Both the position numbers and the translations under genes were made by a program. A model generated the notes under the pieces. That model ran no database searches. It saw only the letters and a program-made list of their open reading frames with translations, and was not told the origin of the DNA. A stretch of 64,000 nt of DNA from contig CBDDDT010000004.1 in the NCBI GenBank assembly GCA_965226755.1, positions 186,001 to 250,000 of the forward strand, read 5' to 3'. Below are positions 26,970 to 35,528 of this stretch, piece by piece (position 1 is the first letter of the stretch; each line of letters starts with the position of its first letter). The DNA is from Bog-113 sp965226755 (GTDB lineage Bacteria; Acidobacteriota; Terriglobia; Bryobacterales; Bryobacteraceae).

Positions 26970-27802
26970 AGTTTGGCGTCAACACGTTTCTGTGGACCGC
27001 ATCGTTTTCCGTTGCCGATCTTCCGCTTCTTCCCCGCATCAAGGCGGCGGGGTTCGATTCGGTGGAGGTGTCGCTTTTTCGACCGGAAGAATTTCCGGCC
27101 GCGGCCATCCGGCGCGGCGCCGAGGAGAACGAGCTGAAGGTCACGGTCTGTTCCGTCCTGACGGGCGGCCTCAATATGCTCTCGGACGATGCGGCGGTCC
27201 GCGCCCGCACGCGTTCTCATATGGAGGACACGGCCAAAGCCGCCGCCGAAGCGGGCGTGCGCGTCGTCGCCGGACCGCTCTATGCCCCGGTCGGGTACCT
27301 GCCCGGCCGCCGCCGCACGGACGACGAGTGGAAACAAGTGGTTGACACCTATCAAGCGATCGGGCCAGTGCTCGAGGACACCGGCGTTACGATCGCGATC
27401 GAACCGCTGAACCGTTTCGAGACCTTTTTCCTGAATACCGCGGAAGACGCCGTCCGGCTTTGCGACGAGATCGATCACGCGCACGTGGGCATTCTGTTCG
27501 ACACCTTCCACGCCAACATCGAAGAGAAGAATATCGCCGAGGGATACCGGACGGTCGCGCGGCATTTGAAGCACGTCCATACGTGCGAGAACGACCGCGG
27601 CATTCCCGGCACAGGGCATGTGGATTGGCCGGGGGTCTTTCGCGCGCTGCGCGAGATCGGGTACGACGGTCAGCACACCATCGAGAGCTTTGGCTTCGCC
27701 CTGGGCGAGATTTCGGCCGCCGCGTCGATCTGGCGGGATGTCGCGCCGACGCCGGAATCGATCGCCTTTGAAGGCATTCGGTTTCTCCGCCAGTTCGCAT
27801 GA
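26966..27802 (+). CDS. Sugar phosphate isomerase/epimerase (xylose-isomerase-like TIM barrel)
   Basis: The 278-residue protein begins MKFGVNTFLWTASFSVADLPLL and contains GFDSVEVSLF, GVRVVAGPLYAPVGYLPGRRR, TIAIEPLNRFETFFLNTAEDA (metal-ligand Glu), VGILFDTFHANIEEKNI (Asp and His), HTCENDRGIPGTGHVDW and HTIESFG, the D-tagatose/D-psicose 3-epimerase-like pattern with all four metal ligands. The ATG overlaps the cupin gene's stop (ATGA). The frame is open further upstream but that part is antisense-like arginine-rich sequence inside the cupin gene. Confidence 0.88.
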   Translation: MKFGVNTFLWTASFSVADLPLLPRIKAAGFDSVEVSLFRPEEFPAAAIRRGAEENELKVTVCSVLTGGLNMLSDDAAVRARTRSHMEDTAKAAAEAGVRVVAGPLYAPVGYLPGRRRTDDEWKQVVDTYQAIGPVLEDTGVTIAIEPLNRFETFFLNTAEDAVRLCDEIDHAHVGILFDTFHANIEEKNIAEGYRTVARHLKHVHTCENDRGIPGTGHVDWPGVFRALREIGYDGQHTIESFGFALGEISAAASIWRDVAPTPESIAFEGIRFLRQFA

Positions 27803-28494
27803 AGCCGAGGGCGCCCGGTTTCTTTCTGGCGGCGGGAATCTTTCTGGCCACTGAGCTTCACGCCCAAGCCGGACATTGGGAAGGCGCGATACGCCACGAA
27901 GGTCCCGACCTGCTGTTCACGGTGGATCTGGACAATAACCCGGACTGGCACGGATCTTTTTACGTGCCCGGGCAGAATGCGCCGCCGCTCGCGCTCTCCG
28001 GCATTGAGATCAATCCTCCAGCGGTCCGGTTCGATCTTCCGGATCTGCCGGGCGACCCCATGTATAAAGGCATTCTCGGGGAAAACGGATCCTCCATCAA
28101 AGGCACGCTCACGCAGGGCGACTTGATCGTCGCCTTCGAGATGCGCCGGACGGGCGAGAGCCAAGTCCAGCCCATTCCGAAGAACACAGGCATCGGCAAG
28201 GCGTTCCTGGGGGACTGGACGGGGACGCTGGGGGCAGGGCAGGGACTTCGGCTGGTGCTCCACCTCCGCGTCGACGACGCCGGCGCCGGCAGCGGAACAC
28301 TCGACAGCGCTGACAGGCGGGCGCGAAATCTTCTGCTGAGCGCGATCGATCAGACCGGGGATAGCCTGGCGTTTGATGTTCGCGTGATCGGCGGAAGCTA
28401 CCGAGGGAAACTGAACGAAGCCGGGAGCATGATCACGGGGACGTGGACGCAGAACGGCAATCCGCTTCCGCTTGAGTTCAGCCGCCAGAAATAG
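27799..28494 (+). CDS. Secreted two-repeat beta-rich protein of unknown function
   Basis: The 231-residue product has a signal peptide (GFFLAAGIFLATELHAQ). Two copies of a roughly 95-residue unit follow: the first from HWEGAIRHEGPDLLFTVDL to IKGTLTQGDLIVAFEMRR, the second from FLGDWTGTLGAGQGLRLVLHL to ITGTWTQNGNPLPLEFSR. The unit resembles an N-terminal domain seen in some acidobacterial hydrolases. It overlaps the isomerase gene by four bases (ATGA), the third member of the operon, so it may bind the carbohydrate the two isomerases act on. Confidence 0.72.
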   Translation: MKPRAPGFFLAAGIFLATELHAQAGHWEGAIRHEGPDLLFTVDLDNNPDWHGSFYVPGQNAPPLALSGIEINPPAVRFDLPDLPGDPMYKGILGENGSSIKGTLTQGDLIVAFEMRRTGESQVQPIPKNTGIGKAFLGDWTGTLGAGQGLRLVLHLRVDDAGAGSGTLDSADRRARNLLLSAIDQTGDSLAFDVRVIGGSYRGKLNEAGSMITGTWTQNGNPLPLEFSRQK

Positions 28495-28523
28495 CTGCAC
28501 GCTCGCGGACGGGAGAGCGTCAT

Positions 28524-29021
28524 ATGCTGTTAGGTGGACTCACAGTGAAAGCCATATTGAAACGAAAACGCGGCATGCGAGGGTTCTCGCTCATCGAGCT
28601 TCTGATCGTAATCTCGATTATCCTGATCATTCTGGCGATCGCGCTTCCCAAGTTCAACAAGGTCACGATGTCGGGTCGCGAGATGGCCGCGCAAGCTACG
28701 CTGAAAACGCTGCACGCCGCCGAGGCGCAATATTATTCCACGTACGGCCGGTACGCGGTCTCGCTTCAGGAGCTCGCTAAGCCGACCAGCGGAAATCCCA
28801 GCGCCTCCGCCGCGGACCTCATCTCGGGCGACCTGGCGAAGGGGGAAAAGCAGGGCTACAAGTACAACCTCCAAGGCACTCCCACGGGCTACACGATCAA
28901 TGCCGATCCGGTGGCCTTCGGCAGCAGCGGCGGCCGCACCTTCTTCTCCGACCAGAGCCAGGAGATTCATCAGCATGGAGGCCAGGAACCGGCCACTCTG
29001 AACGATCCCGAGATCAAGTAG
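28524..29021 (+). CDS. Type IV pilin/pseudopilin-like protein
   Basis: The 165-residue product has the prepilin signature MRGFSLIELLIVISIILIILAIALPKF: peptidase cleavage after Gly, then Phe and the Glu at +5. A long N-terminal helix continues with MAAQATLKTLHAAEAQYYSTYGRYA. The mature globular part is short. Such proteins are assembled in type IV pili or type II secretion after PilD cleavage. A GGGAGA site precedes the ATG at 28524; GTG at 28545 is an alternative start. No pilus machinery is adjacent. Confidence 0.9.
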   Translation: MLLGGLTVKAILKRKRGMRGFSLIELLIVISIILIILAIALPKFNKVTMSGREMAAQATLKTLHAAEAQYYSTYGRYAVSLQELAKPTSGNPSASAADLISGDLAKGEKQGYKYNLQGTPTGYTINADPVAFGSSGGRTFFSDQSQEIHQHGGQEPATLNDPEIK

Positions 29022-29103
29022 ATTTAATGTTTAGATCAGCACCCGCAAACGCTCCCGTGGCCGTCGGATCGGGTAGACTGTTTTCAAGTCCATAGGAGAT
29101 TTC

Positions 29104-29448
29104 ATGCGTAGACTGATTTATACGGGCGCGGTTTCCGTTCTGCTTTGCGGCTCATTGGCCCTGCCGGCCCTATCGGCCGCGGACAGCAAGGATGGCGACG
29201 CGGCCAAAGGCAAAGACACCTTCGAGCAGCAATGCGCCGGCTGCCACAACGCCGACAGCACTGAGAAAAAGATGGGTCCCGGGCTGAAAGGCCTGTTCAG
29301 CAAAGACAAGCTAAACAACGGGAGCAAACCCACCTATGAAAATGTTTTGAAGCAGGTGGAAGAAGGCGGCAACGGGATGCCTGGATACAAGGACCTTCTT
29401 TCCGATCAAGAGAAGAAGGACGTGATGTCCTATCTCAAGACGCTCTAG
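29104..29448 (+). CDS. Secreted class I c-type cytochrome
   Basis: The 114-residue product has a signal peptide (LLCGSLALPALSAA) and one haem site CAGCH (44-48). A methionine in GNGMPGYKDLLSD is the likely sixth ligand, and the C-terminal helix EKKDVMSYLKTL is typical. It is a small soluble periplasmic electron carrier. A hairpin terminator follows within 25 bp. Confidence 0.93.
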   Translation: MRRLIYTGAVSVLLCGSLALPALSAADSKDGDAAKGKDTFEQQCAGCHNADSTEKKMGPGLKGLFSKDKLNNGSKPTYENVLKQVEEGGNGMPGYKDLLSDQEKKDVMSYLKTL

Positions 29449-29469
29449 CCGGAATCTTGCATCAAACGG

Positions 29470-29503
29470 AAATGGCCGACCCTTACGGGCCGGCCATTTT
29501 CAT
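29470..29503. terminator. Bidirectional terminator between cytochrome c and S41-like genes
   Basis: Arms AAATGGCCG (29470-29478) and CGGCCATTT (29491-29499) pair perfectly, with A-runs on one side and TTTTCATTT on the other, between convergent genes. Confidence 0.8.
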
Positions 29504-29520
29504 TTGCGATCGGGTCAGCT

Positions 29521-30735
29521 TCAGCTCTTCTTGCTAGCGACCTCGATCGCTTTCTTGAGCAGCGTGTCTTCGGTCGGTTTGGTCTCTTCCTGCCCGGCGA
29601 TCGGCTCACCGTCTTCATCCACATCGCCCATGGCGTCGGGTTCCGCTACTTGCTCGGTCGGGGCAACGCCATTATCCTGGATCGCTTTTCCTTCCGGAGT
29701 GTAGAACTTCGCCACGGAGAGAATCACAGCCGAACCGTCGTCCATGGTGATCGTCCGGCGGATCGAGGCATCGCCGTAAGTGCGCTCGCCGACCACGTCA
29801 GCGCGTTTGCCATTCTCAAGCGCCGCGGTAGCGACTTCAGCTCCCGCCGCAGTGCCGCGATTCGTGATCACAACGAGGGGCAGACGGGAAACCTGGCGAT
29901 CGGCTACCGCCAGATAATCGTGCCTCGGGTAGCGCTGGCCTTTGGCGTACGTGATCATGCCCGTGGGGAGAAACAAGTTGGCAAGATCGATTCCGGGGTC
30001 CACATCGCCGGCGCCGCAGCTGCGCAGATCGAGGATGATTTTCCGGGCGCCTTTGCCTTGCAAATCTTTGACGGCCGAAGCGACTTCGGAGACTTTATTG
30101 CCGGTCAGCGTCTCCGGCCGGATATAACCGATCTGGTCGGCCAGCATCTTCGCTTCAAGCGGCGGGTTGGCTACGGCGGCGCGCGTCAGCGTCACCTTAA
30201 CCGGCTCCGGGCGCCGCTTCAGCACAGTCATATCGATATCGGTGCCGGGCTGGCCGCGCAGCAGCAGGGACGCATATGCCAGCGGCATGTCCCGCGTCGC
30301 CACGCTCTTGATCGTCTCGATCATGTCTCCCGTCGTTAGGCCGGCCTTCGCCGCCGGCGAACCCGGGATCACATCGACCACCGTGATGTAGCCGTATTTC
30401 TTCGAGAGAACCATCCCGACATCGCCGCGGTACGTATCGAAGTTCTTCAGGTACTCTTTGTACTGATCCGAGTTCAGATAGCTGGCGAACGGGTCGATTG
30501 ACTCCAAAAGGCCGTTGACCGCGCCGAGCGTCACCGTCTTCATGTCCGGCTCTTCGACGTAGTCCGTCTTGATGCGCGTCAGCACTTCGGTATACACACC
30601 TAAATGGTGGTAAACATTAGCCTCAGTCGTGTCGGACGCAGGTGTCGAACCCTTGCCCAACAGATTGCCCATGACCAGAAGGAGGACAAAAAAGGTGGAC
30701 GCAAGGACCACAGTGTACTTCGTACGGCTGTTCAT
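29521..30735 (-). CDS. S41-family (CtpA-like) protease homologue lacking the catalytic dyad
   Basis: The 404-residue protein has an N-terminal membrane anchor (about 8-27), a helical part with LESIDPFASYLN, a PDZ domain (about 100-175), and the S41 core from about 190. The canonical motif [S/T]ASASE reads TAAGAE (295-300), placing Ala297 where the nucleophile serine belongs. The canonical TFGKG reads TYGDA (319-323), placing Asp322 where the general-base lysine belongs. The rest is well kept (IILDLRSCGAGDVDPGIDLANLFLP, VAKFYTPEGKAIQDNGV), so this looks like a conserved pseudoprotease with a chaperone or scaffold role (inference). An acidic tail (about 364-390) follows. Confidence 0.88.
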   Translation of the reverse strand: MNSRTKYTVVLASTFFVLLLVMGNLLGKGSTPASDTTEANVYHHLGVYTEVLTRIKTDYVEEPDMKTVTLGAVNGLLESIDPFASYLNSDQYKEYLKNFDTYRGDVGMVLSKKYGYITVVDVIPGSPAAKAGLTTGDMIETIKSVATRDMPLAYASLLLRGQPGTDIDMTVLKRRPEPVKVTLTRAAVANPPLEAKMLADQIGYIRPETLTGNKVSEVASAVKDLQGKGARKIILDLRSCGAGDVDPGIDLANLFLPTGMITYAKGQRYPRHDYLAVADRQVSRLPLVVITNRGTAAGAEVATAALENGKRADVVGERTYGDASIRRTITMDDGSAVILSVAKFYTPEGKAIQDNGVAPTEQVAEPDAMGDVDEDGEPIAGQEETKPTEDTLLKKAIEVASKKS

Positions 30736-30806
30736 TATGAGGGAGACTCCGACCTATTCAGTGTAACAACTGGGGACCGCTAGAGAACTAGACGCGCGAA
30801 CGAGCC

Positions 30807-31139
30807 TTACGTTGCGTCAGGCTGGGAGGGAAGATCATCGTCTTCGGTGCCGAGTTCCTCGAATTCGATGACGACTCCGCTGTTCACGAGAGTGTCTTTG
30901 AACTGCTGTTGCGCATCCTGGGCGACGTCGAAATCCCAAATCTCCGTGCCAAGGGAGAAGAAATCGTCGTCTTCGTCCATCTTCTCTTCCGAATGGAGAT
31001 TGTCGGGTTCGATCGCCTCCACAAAGGAACTATCGAGGACGACGCCGTCCGCCAGATCGAGGAAAGTCACGGGCGCGTCCGCTCCTTCGCCATCCTGGTT
31101 GAATCTCTTGCGGAAAGTGACGCGATAAAGGACGCTCAT
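30807..31139 (-). CDS. Small acidic conserved hypothetical protein
   Basis: 110 residues starting MSVLYRVTFRKRFNQDGEGADAPVTFLDLADGVVLD, followed by a strongly acidic middle (EEKMDEDDDFF) and an acidic end (GTEDDDLPSQPDAT). There is no signal peptide, membrane segment or metal motif. I do not recognise it. It is first in a run of small minus-strand genes 70 bp upstream of the S41-like gene. Confidence 0.65.
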   Translation of the reverse strand: MSVLYRVTFRKRFNQDGEGADAPVTFLDLADGVVLDSSFVEAIEPDNLHSEEKMDEDDDFFSLGTEIWDFDVAQDAQQQFKDTLVNSGVVIEFEELGTEDDDLPSQPDAT

Positions 31140-31193
31140 GCAACCGATATGCAGCAGTTTCGCTGCCGAAGTCCGGACCCGATCGCGAGCGAA

Positions 31194-31427
31194 CTATTCC
31201 TGGGCGGGCATCTGCTGCTCAACGTCGCGCCATGCGCTGATTTTCAAGCGGCGGCACACCCAGCACATCTGCTCCGAGGAGTCCGCCCCGGTGTCGGATC
31301 CGCAGATCACGCAGTGAATCATGCGCGGAGCGTTTTCCCGATCGAGGCTCACGTCGGCGAGAGGGTTCGCACCGACAAGCGGAACCAGGGAACTATTCTG
31401 CTTGCGAGATGGCGGCGGCTTCTTCAT
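31194..31427 (-). CDS. Small zinc-ribbon protein with two CxxC pairs
   Basis: 77 residues with a basic N-terminus and CVICGSDTGAD about ten residues before CWVCRRL, a four-cysteine zinc site likely to bind nucleic acid or protein. Function unknown. It is on the same strand as the neighbouring small genes. Confidence 0.6.
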   Translation of the reverse strand: MKKPPPSRKQNSSLVPLVGANPLADVSLDRENAPRMIHCVICGSDTGADSSEQMCWVCRRLKISAWRDVEQQMPAQE

Positions 31428-31545
31428 TTCAAACTATTCATCCTCACTATCACAGATCCCAAGCTTCCCGACAACTCATCAAAGGATGCGGAGGGCAACA
31501 AGAGGACGTAAATTTCGTCCGCCGGGTTCCGCGGGCTGTTTATTT

Positions 31546-31743
31546 CTAAGCTGCCCGGGGGATATACATCACCACGCCGGCGTCGATCGAACCCGAGCAG
31601 CGGGCGCACTTCTGACCCGCGACCACTTTCGCCCGCGCGCCATCCGTCCGGACTACCGCGTCCACGGTGTGAGTGCAGATCGGGCAATACACCTTCGCGG
31701 ATGTCGTCCGGATCTCAATGGGCTTCTTCGTACTGGTCACCAT
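31546..31743 (-). CDS. Small zinc-ribbon protein with two CxxC pairs
   Basis: 65 residues. YCPICTHTVDAVVRTDGARAK is followed by GQKCARCSGSIDAGVVMYIP, two CxxC pairs of a treble-clef or rubredoxin-like knuckle. No signal peptide. Function unknown. A GAGGAAG ribosome site precedes the ATG at 31743. It lies divergent from the DUF3467 gene. Confidence 0.62.
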   Translation of the reverse strand: MVTSTKKPIEIRTTSAKVYCPICTHTVDAVVRTDGARAKVVAGQKCARCSGSIDAGVVMYIPRAA

Positions 31744-31921
31744 CGCTTCCTCCTCTTATCTTCCGGCTGTTCCACCGGCTCCAACTCAAGTGACGCGCCA
31801 ACATGAGCAATGGTTCGGCCAATCTTGTTAAGTTTTGGTTTGTTTTCGTAAAAGTCGATTCAGGACTTCAGGGAGACTCATCATTGACTGACGTTCGACC
31901 CGCTGTCACTATGAAGGCTCT

Positions 31922-32224
31922 ATGACCACGCCCCAACAGCCCGTCATTCGTCTTGAAAAGTCCCCTGGATATCGCGAGAGCTACGCCAACAGCGTGCAGG
32001 TTCGGGTGAACCTCTGGGACTTCTTCCTGATGTTCGGGACCATCAGCCAGGCGGCGCCCGACAATGTCTCGATTCAAAACTTCCAGGGCATTTATATCAG
32101 TCCGCCGCAGGCCAAGGCTCTTCTGAACGTTCTTCAGCAGAATGTGACGCAATATGAATCGGCTTTCGGGGAGATCCGTCTCGAGCCGAATCACCCCGGA
32201 GCGCCGGGCGGCGTTGTTCAGTAA
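31922..32224 (+). CDS. DUF3467-family protein
   Basis: 100 residues with the DUF3467 core: YANSVQVRVNLWDFFLMFGTI, GIYISPPQAKALLNVLQQNVTQYESAFGEIRL. The family is small, cytoplasmic and uncharacterised. It precedes the membrane glycosyltransferase gene by 16 bp on the same strand and may share its transcript. Confidence 0.82.
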   Translation: MTTPQQPVIRLEKSPGYRESYANSVQVRVNLWDFFLMFGTISQAAPDNVSIQNFQGIYISPPQAKALLNVLQQNVTQYESAFGEIRLEPNHPGAPGGVVQ

Positions 32225-32240
32225 CGGTGCCGTGCATTAG

Positions 32241-33788
32241 ATGGGCCGCGCTTCCCGCATCGCTCTCGCATTTCTCGCGGCGTTCGCCGCGTTGCTGCTG
32301 ACCCACTACACGCTCCTGCGGCTCCCGTTTTATTGGGACGAATTGGGCCAGTTCGTCCCCGCGGCGCTCGACATTTACAACCATCTCTCGTGGGTGCCGT
32401 TCTCCACGGTTCCCAACGTTCATCCGCCCGGAGTCATGTCCTGGCTGGCCCTCGTCTGGAGCGTGGCGGGCTACTCGGTGCTGAACACGCGCCTCGCCAT
32501 GGTCATCCTCGCGGCGTGGGCGCTGCTGGCTCAGTGGAGCCTCGCGCGCACGCTGAGCGGCGATCAGGCGCCGGCATGGCTTTCCGTCGTTTTTCTGTTT
32601 TGCTCGCCGCTGTTCTTTGCGCAGGCCGAGATGGCTCAGTTGGACATGCCCGCGATGCTGCTCACGACGGTCGCGTTGATCCTGTTCTTTCAAGGGCGAT
32701 TCCGGCTCTGTGTCCTGGTCTGTTGCGCGGCGGTGATGACGAAGGAAACGTCTATCGTGGCTCCGGCCCTGTTCGGTTTTCTCCTCCTGCGGCGGGGACG
32801 TACTCGAACCGCCCTGCTGTTTACGCTTCCGCTGGTTCCCCTGTGTCTCTGGCTGATTATCCTGCGGCGCACCACCGGCCACCTGTTCGGCAGCCCCGAG
32901 TTTACTGACTACAATCTGTTCTATCCTCTGCACCCGGTGCGCCTCGCGCTGGCGCTCGTCCGCCGGGTTTATTACCTGTGTCTGGGAAGCGGGCACGTGA
33001 TCGGCTCGCTGGCCGCGGCGTTCTGGCTCAGCCGGCGGCGCACGCTGTCCGAGCAGTGGCGCACCGCGTTCATCTTTGTCGGGATCCACGTCCTGGTGAT
33101 CAGCGTTCTCGGCGGCGCGGTTCTGGAACGCTACCTGCTGCCCGCGCTTCCCGTCCTTTACGCCCTGTTCGCCACGGCCATCTGGTCGCTCCGGGGCCGT
33201 GTTCGGAGCATCGCGGGCGTGGCGCTGGCGGCATGCCTGCTGATCGCCTGTTTCGTCAACCCGCCTTACCCGTTTCCGATGGAGAACAATCTGGCCTGGA
33301 CGACCTTCGTCACGCTGCAGAAGGAAGCATCCTCCTATGCGGAGGTCGAATTCCCGGGCGCCACCATCGCCACTACGTTTCCCTATGCGGGAGGGCTTCG
33401 CCGCCCGGAATTAGGCTTTGTCACCAAACCCTTGCATGTGCTGGAGATCAGAGACTTCAGCAAAGCGAATCTGGCTGGCGCGGTGCGCGGACATGCCGCC
33501 GTACTGATGCTTTATTCGGTGCATTGGGACCCGATGGGCCTGTTCCAGCGCCGGTGGCTGACGCGTTTTCTCACGCGTTTCTACGGATACGCGCCGCCCG
33601 TGGATCCGGCCGATGTCCCCGCGCTGACCGGGATGCGTCCCGCGTTCGAACTATGCGCTGCCGGCCAGTGCGTGAACGTCTTCCGCACGACGGGCAACGA
33701 TCGCGCCCCGGCCGTCAGCCCGGGCAGTCCAGCCATCCGGGATGAAAATCGTCGACCCGTAGTCGAACAGCAGCGCCGGGCCGGATAA
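32241..33788 (+). CDS. GT-C family membrane glycosyltransferase (GT39/ArnT-like)
   Basis: The 515-residue protein has about ten hydrophobic helices. The first periplasmic loop carries YWDELGQFVPAALDIYN, with the acidic pair of the GT-C fold that coordinates metal and lipid-phosphate sugar donors, followed by HPPGVMSWLAL. These enzymes transfer sugars from polyprenyl phosphate to lipids or proteins at the periplasmic face. The folded part seems to end near GQCVNVFRT (about 33690). The last 33 codons run antisense through the conserved 3' end of the HyuA gene and look like read-through. Confidence 0.83.
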   Translation: MGRASRIALAFLAAFAALLLTHYTLLRLPFYWDELGQFVPAALDIYNHLSWVPFSTVPNVHPPGVMSWLALVWSVAGYSVLNTRLAMVILAAWALLAQWSLARTLSGDQAPAWLSVVFLFCSPLFFAQAEMAQLDMPAMLLTTVALILFFQGRFRLCVLVCCAAVMTKETSIVAPALFGFLLLRRGRTRTALLFTLPLVPLCLWLIILRRTTGHLFGSPEFTDYNLFYPLHPVRLALALVRRVYYLCLGSGHVIGSLAAAFWLSRRRTLSEQWRTAFIFVGIHVLVISVLGGAVLERYLLPALPVLYALFATAIWSLRGRVRSIAGVALAACLLIACFVNPPYPFPMENNLAWTTFVTLQKEASSYAEVEFPGATIATTFPYAGGLRRPELGFVTKPLHVLEIRDFSKANLAGAVRGHAAVLMLYSVHWDPMGLFQRRWLTRFLTRFYGYAPPVDPADVPALTGMRPAFELCAAGQCVNVFRTTGNDRAPAVSPGSPAIRDENRRPVVEQQRRAG

Positions 33789-35510
33789 AGTCTCAGTCAG
33801 GGGACGGCCGTTCGCTAACGTGGCTGTCGGGGCTGTCGCGCTTCGGAAGGGATCAAGCGAGCGATCGCCCGGCTCCGTAGCGCGGACCCGGACCGTCACC
33901 ACCTCGACGGCGCGAGTGGGATCGTGAAATCCGTAAACCTGCTGGTACGCCTGTTCAAAAGCCGGGCGCGGATCTCCGCCGTTCCAGGCCACCGTTAGTT
34001 CGTAACTCTGGCCGGCGTAGCGCACGTCGGCATGCTGCTCGATGGCGGCGGCGGGCGCGGCGGCCTGTGCACGGCCGCGCAGTTCCCGGGCAAGCGCATC
34101 GTAATCGGAGCGTCCCAGCGCGCTAGCGGCGTAGTCGCGGGTTCCAGGCGCAAGGAGCATCCCCAAGGCCGAGAGCACACCCGCATAGGCCGGAAAAATC
34201 ACCTCCGTAATTCCAAGTTCCGCGGCGACGTCGCAAGCGTGCAGCCCGCCGCATCCGCCGAATGCGACCAGCGGAAATTCCCGCGGATCGCGCCCTTTTT
34301 CGACGCTCACCACCCGCAGCGCCCGCTCCATGTTGGAGTTGACGATGCGTATTATCGCCGCCGCGGCATCTTGCGTGGTCACGCCCAAGGCGCTCCCGAT
34401 CGAGGCGACAGCCCGTTCCGCCCGCCCGCGGTCGATCGGAATGGAACCGTCCAGGAAGTGTTCCGGAAGAAGGCGTCCCAGAACGACGTGGGCATCCGTC
34501 ACGGTGGCCCGATCGCCGGTCCCGTAACATGCCGGTCCAGGCCGCGCTCCGGCGCTTTCCGGCCCGACCCGCAGGCGCCCGCCCTCGTCCACGCTCGCGA
34601 TGGATCCCCCGCCCGCGCCCACCGTGTGAATGTCCAGAAGAGGCACACGCACCGGCAAGCCTTCCACCCACGCCTCCGTCGCGAACCGGAACGGATCTTC
34701 CACCAGGCTGACGTCGGTCGACGTGCCTCCCATGTCGAACGCGATGGCCTGGGACCACCCCGCGCGCTGCGCCATGGCACGCGCCCCGACGACGCCGCCC
34801 GCCGGCCCGGAAAGAATGGTGCGGACGGCCTGGCGCCGCGCCTCGACCGCACTCAAAAGGCCGCCGTTTGATTGCATGATGCGGATCGGGAACGGGCATT
34901 CCGATTCGAGCCGTCCCAGGTAGCGGTCCATGAGCGGTCCCACATACGCGTTCAGCACCGTCGTCGAGGCGCGCTCGTATTCGCGGAACTCCGGCGCGAT
35001 CTCGGAGGAGCGGCACACGTACAGACTGCTGCCCGCGAGCGCGTGCTCAACGCGCGTTTCCTCGGACGGATCGGCATACGCCCGCAGCAGACAGATGGCG
35101 ACGGATTCCGCACCCACCGCGCGCACGAAGGATTGAACCGCCGCGGCGTCCCCGCTCCACTCGGCGCAAAGCTCCGGCGGCGCCAGGTTGACGCGTTCGG
35201 GCGGGCGCAGCGAATAAAGTTCCGTGCGATTTTGCCTGCCGAGCGCGAGCAGGTCCCGAAACCCTGGCGAAGCGATGAACGCGGTGCGCGCGCCCTTGCG
35301 TTCTAACAGCGCATTGGTGGCCACGGTGGAACCGTGCACGACTTCATCCGCGGCGCATCCCGCTTCCCGAGCGGCGCGCAGGACCCCGCTCAGAATCACC
35401 GCCGCCGGGTCGGCCCCGTCCGAACGAAGTTTGAAAATCTGGATACGGCCGTCGTCATGGAGCACGACGAAATCGGTGAAAGTCCCGCCCGCGTCAACCC
35501 CGATCCGCAT
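33651..35510 (-). CDS. HyuA-type hydantoinase/5-oxoprolinase family protein
   Basis: 619 residues in the Hydant_A layout: MRIGVDAGGTFTDFVVL (phosphate-binding start), EVVHGSTVATNALLERKGARTAFIASPGFRDLLALGRQ, IMQSNGGLL, ILSGPAGGVVGA, AIAFDMGGTSTDVSLV, GAGGGSIASVDEGG, GPACYGTGDRATVTDAHVVLGRL, and FGGCGGLHACDVA. Family members hydrolyse hydantoins or 5-oxoproline with ATP, usually with HyuB. HyuB is not adjacent, so the protein may act alone or with a distant partner. It lies 18 bp downstream of the DUF1501 gene. Its 3' 138 bp overlap the convergent glycosyltransferase frame. Confidence 0.9.
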   Translation of the reverse strand: MRIGVDAGGTFTDFVVLHDDGRIQIFKLRSDGADPAAVILSGVLRAAREAGCAADEVVHGSTVATNALLERKGARTAFIASPGFRDLLALGRQNRTELYSLRPPERVNLAPPELCAEWSGDAAAVQSFVRAVGAESVAICLLRAYADPSEETRVEHALAGSSLYVCRSSEIAPEFREYERASTTVLNAYVGPLMDRYLGRLESECPFPIRIMQSNGGLLSAVEARRQAVRTILSGPAGGVVGARAMAQRAGWSQAIAFDMGGTSTDVSLVEDPFRFATEAWVEGLPVRVPLLDIHTVGAGGGSIASVDEGGRLRVGPESAGARPGPACYGTGDRATVTDAHVVLGRLLPEHFLDGSIPIDRGRAERAVASIGSALGVTTQDAAAAIIRIVNSNMERALRVVSVEKGRDPREFPLVAFGGCGGLHACDVAAELGITEVIFPAYAGVLSALGMLLAPGTRDYAASALGRSDYDALARELRGRAQAAAPAAAIEQHADVRYAGQSYELTVAWNGGDPRPAFEQAYQQVYGFHDPTRAVEVVTVRVRATEPGDRSLDPFRSATAPTATLANGRPLTETLSGPALLFDYGSTIFIPDGWTARADGRGAIVARRAEDVHALAGSA

Positions 35511-35528
35511 GCGCGCCGCGTCCCGCTT

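Noticed and set aside
31884..31912. Sigma-70 promoter TTGACT-N17-CACTAT before the DUF3467 gene
   Set aside because: The -10 match is weak and the start site would fall within the ribosome-binding region of the gene.
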